From a bacterium (lineage in GTDB: Bacteria > UBP15 > UBA6099), in the NCBI GenBank assembly GCA_029564595.1, contig JAKQPS010000130.1:1-19002 (forward strand): a stretch of 19,002 nucleotides of DNA. Reading direction: 5' to 3'. Under the pieces are notes generated by a model that had not been told where the DNA came from, searched no databases, and was given only the letters and a program-made list of their open reading frames with translations. A program made the translations under genes and the position numbers. Positions 16,401-19,002 of this stretch are shown in pieces. How positions within the stretch are numbered: position 1 is the stretch's first letter; every line of letters starts with the position of its first letter.

Positions 16401-19002
16401 TGGGACATATTTTGCGAAGCTGACAGAACCCGGATATATCGCGACTTGCGATACGACGGGAATAGTTATTGATAATACATCCGCAACTCCGTTTGCGCCT
16501 CAATGGGCGATGGCGGACGGCGACGGATTGATGTTGCCGGTGAAAGTGGTTGTTGAGGACGTTCTAGGAAACACGATTACCGGAATTCCCGCCGGAGCCA
16601 TCACAATAGGCGGGACCGGCGCGGTGGCTGGCAGCGGACTTACGAATGAGTTGTATTATGCGGTATCCGCTCCCGGACTGCTCGAAGGCGGCGTATCGGG
16701 ATACATGGAAGTGCATACTGTTTCCGGAGGCGCTGTAACGGTAACTCCCGGAACGGATGTAGCCGGGCAGACGGTTATCAGCCTGACGAATGGCGCGACG
16801 ACTTGCGGCGGCGGACTGATAGCGGCCGGAGACACGGCGACCTGCGCGGGAATAAGCTTCCCGATGGTTGTCGACACGGGAGCCGCGGCCGTTCAGAACG
16901 AACTTGGCAACTCGCTAGCTCCGCTGGTGGGAACCGACACTCTGACAGTTCACTCGGTAGCCGATTGCGCGACAGGCGCGAACCCCGTCGGAACCGCAAC
17001 ATTTGACACAGGTAAATGGTACGTAAGCGGTCTGACGGACGGCGCGACGTATGCGGCAAGATACGGCAGGGCAGGTTACGTGCCCACATGCGATGGCATC
17101 GGCAAGACGATTGACGCCTCAGGCGCCGCTGTGAATCCTGACTTTACGCTTGCAGGCACGGATGGCGTGAAATTCCAGTTGAAAGTTGTTGTGAACGACG
17201 AACTTGGAAATCCGATAAACGACACTACAGTGAGACACGGCGCGACAGTGGCTCCGTTCTCTTCAGGCAATTCTTATTACTTCAACACCACTGTAGCCGG
17301 CGACGTGTCATCGACAAGAGCCGGTTACATTACGTCGAATACGGGCAGAGACACATCTCTTTCAAATGTGCCTGTTGCGACGACACAGCAGAGAGTAATC
17401 ACTTTTGACGGCGCGACATACTGCACGGTTGACAACACGACCAGTTACGCGATTCCTTGCGCCGGCCAGAAGTTCTATCTGAAGGTTGTGGCGAATGACA
17501 GGTGGGGCAATCCGTTGACAGGCTTGACGGTCGCGCACAACGGTGTTGCTCCCGCTTATGCGGACGCCGGCGCAAGCTCAAATGAGTATTACTTCAACGT
17601 CAACGCCACGAACGGCGCGCTAACAGTCGGCGGATTGACAGGATATACAGATCTCAACACAGGCGGCGGCGAGGATACCGCAGCCGCTTCGATCAACTAT
17701 AGCAATGTGACGCAGACGGTGGTCACGCTCAACGGAGAAACCCGTTGCACGGATGCAACGCCAGTAGTGGGACTGAACTTAGCCTGCCGAGGCCTCTATC
17801 CCGAAGCGGATTATGTTGTTGCGACGGAAGACGTTGTGACAGGCGAGATAATCGCCACCGAAGGCAAAGTCATCAACATCGACGTTTACGATGTGCTCGG
17901 CGATCCGTTCATGGTTTCAACGGATCAGTCGGTGACGGTTAATATATCCCTTACCGGCGGTTCTTCGGCTCCAGCTTCCACAATGAGTATTCTCACAGGT
18001 GTTGGCGAGACGAACTGCGATTCCGTTGTGGTTAACAGCGCGACGGATGTGGATTGCACCATTTCGACGCTCGGAGCTTCTAAAGCCGCTTCGGCGTTTG
18101 TTACTGTTTCGGCTCCGATAGTCGGAGACGGCACGGATGTTGCCGTGGTTGTGGCCGGAAATCCCGCTTTTGCGAATAACGGAGCAGCGGACGCTGGAAT
18201 CGCGGCTCTCGATGTTGTTCCCGGACCGCTGGCTACTCTTGAGATAGCAGGCGAACCAGCCTCCACAATAGCTGGAGACGTGTTTATTGGAGGCATAACA
18301 GTAACAGCCAAGGATGCTGAAGGCAATATCAAGACCGATTACGAAGGAACAGTTACATTCACATCTAATGATGCTTCAGCAACATTGCCCGCTGATTACA
18401 CATTCACGTTGCTCGACGCGGGAGTGAAGACGTTTGCGGGAGCCGATTTTACGCTAGTGACGGCTCCGACGCTGACGGCAACGATAACGGTCGAGGACAC
18501 AGTGGCGGCAGGCCCGATTAACGACACGACTGCGAACATAGAAGTGGTTCCGGGAGCGTTGTCATACTTCACGATAACTGGAGTTCCCGCAGCGGCTGTG
18601 GCGGGGACAGCGTTTGCGACGCCCGCCAATGACTTAGTTGTGACGGCATACGACGCGCAGGACAACGTGAAGACGAATTACACGGGAACGATAGCGTTCA
18701 CATCGACGGACGGAAGCGCGACGCTTCCTGCCAACTATCCGTTCTTAGTGGGAGACGCTGGAACGAAGACATTTGCCGGAAGCGCGTTCACGTTGAACAC
18801 GACCGGAAACCAGACGATAACGATAACGGACGCAGTGGCTGTAATCAGCGAGACGACAGCAAACATAGCGGTTGCTCCGGGAGCGTTGTCATACTTTGAG
18901 ATAACTGGAGTTCCCGCAGCGGCTGTGGCGGGGACAGCATTTGCGACGCCCGCCAATGACTTAATCGTGACGGCATACGACGCGCAGGACAACGTGAAGA
19001 CG
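10405..19002 (+). CDS. Giant secreted modular repeat protein, N-terminal 2866 residues (cut by window edge)
   Basis: An ATG at 10405, with GGAGG (10393-10397) 7 bases upstream, opens a frame with no stop to the right edge. Residues 1-25 are a signal peptide (MKRLACITIAIAMLFVGLA, cleavage after SKA). Residues about 26-140 form a module resembling the repeats of the upstream protein (shared DGTV, SGxI and GF/GY segments). From residue 144 to about 2460 there are about 22 modules of about 105 residues headed by a GLKYPIKVVVEDELGNP-like motif. Type A modules have short loops and end in a cysteine-pair linker; type B modules carry a DTGKWYVAVADGTY-like strand and GYxxTCD. About 2460-2605 is a different Ig-like segment. 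From 2606 on there are filamin/Big-like repeats of about 109 residues. No catalytic domain is seen. Role inferred: extracellular fibre, adhesin, stalk or coat. The C-terminal anchor is outside the window. Confidence 0.9.
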   Translation, partial: MKRLACITIAIAMLFVGLATTKSKAAVCGNGDICVQLTDEFSNPITGDGGVLVDIITEGGNGNYFSPPNSVWPNVCDGTTGLCGDDDNAADGTVTLMSTSLSGSIFEAGTNDYSIEIESTSGFVKYPLTMFDYTTGAANTITTGLKYTIKVVVKDQFGNAIAADGVTPHSVTIANSTSCNGTYEDGELTDMDGANDGVIFIKCPIDGSDTLDLTVSAAGFVDYTFTGANVSNNAQNVFNSLNQYSLRIASGSIEDELGNTITPANSADVISWFTGSTTPSTTTVKKALVSSNHVYIAATGNANLTLGYPGYLESILLAVTPNTTAQQDIAYTAGNALEFQIVVDSTVLDDYEDILGTDLTVDDDETFYVCPSANATFSDCVTNAVAATIEFNADNKAYIAPAVAVGSYKVAVSKPGYAGVIDSTAVTTNWTTAENPDFNVAGTDAFGYHLVVKVYNELSVAIAGATVSHNGTPCTVVGGVDSNFYYCTTNTSGPIAVSKAGYMDLKVTIDTALTSVGVSTGNMTEITLDAATACTGGDPAGTSVTCSGLKYPIKIVVEDELGNPVNGIATNQITLGGNPADFVNGNELLYNTDGVLAGTVPGYRQNSSVASGALTVTAGTAMAGQTVLNLTGGATQCAGGVMAAGDTLECAGLGFPLVVDAVQNELGVALTLEATDFVAVYPSAGDCTAETNEVASTVTFDSGKQYIKVANGTYRVKYGKIAAGYVNTCDTANVVVNSAGAVVKPGYVGATDGLDYTVKVQLLNENDTALDTALDTGRLTLTVGGVAAAAVSGNYAYYPVVTASGNAVVGGYKGYINVNTGSDGQLADVQVDESAGQTLVNLTEQLVACAGANVVAGATANCRGLLYQIKATSGGGEVITDATNELTYVVGDTFTVCQGTSAPADSTACVTETPVKSELSGTTRYIAPDRADGDTYVMLYRSGYVKTISAAAATAAAGPQRSLAFNGANAVKHSIKVVIETELGEVPATVYPAGSYTVTIATQTSTQRVANASYFAVPTAGAMTLGFNNGTVGFQNVLTTLGNDQQLQSVQAGVDAQTVVTLTGSTLCTTGTNVPAGSSVTCRGLRYPVHIDSANVVNDIAAAVTLDGTETIAVCTDATYCTGGPEAVAAQVFDTDTYYIIPGAIGSRRWFLSKDGYVYRQVNTAAINYTLAGTTTLTPLYTGTSALKHKLRVRMSDQAGAANYLTDIAKTTLKLMPGDIAPVAYDSNYYYFTFPDASDGTYTLQGGYRGFVDPTDAGLLATFDVNNTGRTEINMTAALGAPCGAITTGIANTCERLRFQIMINRTGGAFLTESGAAPTNLLVSDQFKVCSNAPPADLSAYTCTDITLVSRYSTTALWYLAPDIDVATPVYVWFYRAGYVETVDLDAITVGPAIAQQSPTFSTAWDYVAGTRGDRIQYPIRVDVADEFGTALTTPWTLQFNGGASTVNNGASSLLWTATAAAPLTLGKEGYLSIDAAADTQLASVEPGVSKQTIVTLSGTTPCAGGSVAAGSSVTCNGLKHNVIVNVGDELGNDLDTLGITLAVSDITLGGSNAKAVDGNTLYYAAPTAGVLALASNNANLGFKNISTAVDTQLASIQRGTATRTTINLSGTTVCNTGGFVAVGSTVACNGLDYQIKMLSGAGNLEDEIGGTFTLAQADIDNSRIEVCNVADCATSDAAVMRLSGGSIYIAPTAAAGDKYIKYALPGYMETIAPAITATTAAGAPVSPVFSGASGLPFALKLAGADVENELGGAVALVGGGLLQIYPAGQCVAGTGEITPDALEFNGGNWYAAIPDGSYQVKYGQSGYITTCDADTTTVDTTLTGAQAAPDFTLAGTDGLEFSVKLAQGDLLNELGAAVTLAGGDTFKLFSNPDCTGEAVYISGPTFDTDTWYAAVADGNYTPQYTQSGYLRTCDSAPVAVAVAGGSAGIIFTESLPFTVKFDETVVEDELGNALASLDGAGTLKLFGSLVDCQAGAPESAYVTAPSNPDGNWYVAVANGTYFAKLTEPGYIATCDTTGIVIDNTSATPFAPQWAMADGDGLMLPVKVVVEDVLGNTITGIPAGAITIGGTGAVAGSGLTNELYYAVSAPGLLEGGVSGYMEVHTVSGGAVTVTPGTDVAGQTVISLTNGATTCGGGLIAAGDTATCAGISFPMVVDTGAAAVQNELGNSLAPLVGTDTLTVHSVADCATGANPVGTATFDTGKWYVSGLTDGATYAARYGRAGYVPTCDGIGKTIDASGAAVNPDFTLAGTDGVKFQLKVVVNDELGNPINDTTVRHGATVAPFSSGNSYYFNTTVAGDVSSTRAGYITSNTGRDTSLSNVPVATTQQRVITFDGATYCTVDNTTSYAIPCAGQKFYLKVVANDRWGNPLTGLTVAHNGVAPAYADAGASSNEYYFNVNATNGALTVGGLTGYTDLNTGGGEDTAAASINYSNVTQTVVTLNGETRCTDATPVVGLNLACRGLYPEADYVVATEDVVTGEIIATEGKVINIDVYDVLGDPFMVSTDQSVTVNISLTGGSSAPASTMSILTGVGETNCDSVVVNSATDVDCTISTLGASKAASAFVTVSAPIVGDGTDVAVVVAGNPAFANNGAADAGIAALDVVPGPLATLEIAGEPASTIAGDVFIGGITVTAKDAEGNIKTDYEGTVTFTSNDASATLPADYTFTLLDAGVKTFAGADFTLVTAPTLTATITVEDTVAAGPINDTTANIEVVPGALSYFTITGVPAAAVAGTAFATPANDLVVTAYDAQDNVKTNYTGTIAFTSTDGSATLPANYPFLVGDAGTKTFAGSAFTLNTTGNQTITITDAVAVISETTANIAVAPGALSYFEITGVPAAAVAGTAFATPANDLIVTAYDAQDNVKT
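10834..17800 (+). repeat. Array of about 22 degenerate beta-sandwich-like modules within the giant gene
   Basis: The module-head motif (hydrophobic strand, then V-x-x-E-L-G-N) recurs with codons near 10834, 11140, 11411, 11743, 12046, 12355, 12661, 12994, 13316, 13655, 13960, 14290, 14650, 14959, 15299, 15610, 15920, 16213, 16530, 16855, 17170 and 17470. Mean spacing is about 316 bases. The copies diverge in DNA but keep the protein pattern, so the array is old. The heads resemble Big_1-type Ig domains (VKDxxGNPV), an inference by eye. Confidence 0.75.
12709..12732 (+). repeat. 12-base perfect tandem duplication in the giant gene
   Basis: GCGCTTGACACC occurs twice back to back (12709-12720, 12721-12732) and adds ALDT twice in frame. 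Codons just upstream (GACACTGC) look like a decayed partial third copy. Confidence 0.85.
18220..19002 (+). repeat. Tandem filamin/Big-like Ig repeats, two nearly identical in DNA
   Basis: Three repeat units begin at 18220 (330 bases), 18550 (327 bases) and 18877 (continues past the edge). Each has the AG-x-x-F, TAYDAQDNVKTNYTGT and FTSxDxxATLPAxY pattern common in bacterial surface proteins. Over the 126 bases that can be compared, units 2 and 3 (18550-18675 and 18877-19002) differ at six positions by eye, while unit 1 is clearly divergent. Confidence 0.9.

Noticed and set aside
10759-18992. Many antisense frames across the giant gene, some with the same repeated N-terminus (18396-18665 and 18735-18992)
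   Set aside because: They mirror the repeats of the sense gene: few T-A-rich codons leave the opposite strand open. None has a convincing ribosome-binding site or family resemblance.
1-19002. CRISPR arrays, tRNA or rRNA genes
   Set aside because: No regularly spaced short identical repeats with unique spacers and no tRNA- or rRNA-like segments were seen; the only repeats are coding modules.

Overview
The window reads as chromosomal DNA of a bacterium that makes peptidoglycan (murC), amidates mischarged tRNA (gatCAB) and exports large surface proteins through Sec. It has no rRNA, tRNA or other taxonomic marker. UGA acts as a normal stop (gatC, gatA). Giant multi-domain secreted proteins and an isolated murC would suit an uncultured environmental lineage such as Omnitrophota or Elusimicrobiota, but that is a guess from style, not evidence.

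Layout. (1) 1-683, minus strand: 5' part of an IS4-family (DUF4372-type) transposase running off the left edge, with a leader that may fold over its own start codon. (2) 1025-4126, plus: a complete type IIG restriction-modification enzyme, AT-richer than its neighbours, with a promoter placed so that the mRNA may be leaderless. (3) 4417-5793: murC with its own intrinsic terminator. (4) 5937-9191: gatC-gatA-gatB, a compact operon for the GatCAB amidotransferase. (5) 9549-19002: two secreted proteins in tandem, a 277-residue two-repeat protein and, 22 bases later, a giant reading frame open for 2866 codons to the right edge without a stop.

The RM gene beside an IS forms an accessory patch next to housekeeping genes (murC, gatCAB). 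The right half is the most unusual part. The giant protein has a signal peptide, an N-terminal module resembling the two repeats of the small upstream protein, then about 22 beta-sandwich-like modules of about 105 residues in two flavours, many joined by a cysteine-pair linker. It then changes to a tandem array of about 109-residue filamin/Big-like Ig repeats, two of which are almost identical in DNA. The likely product is an extracellular fibre, stalk, adhesin or surface coat, with the small protein as a co-expressed partner. No enzymatic domain is visible in either.
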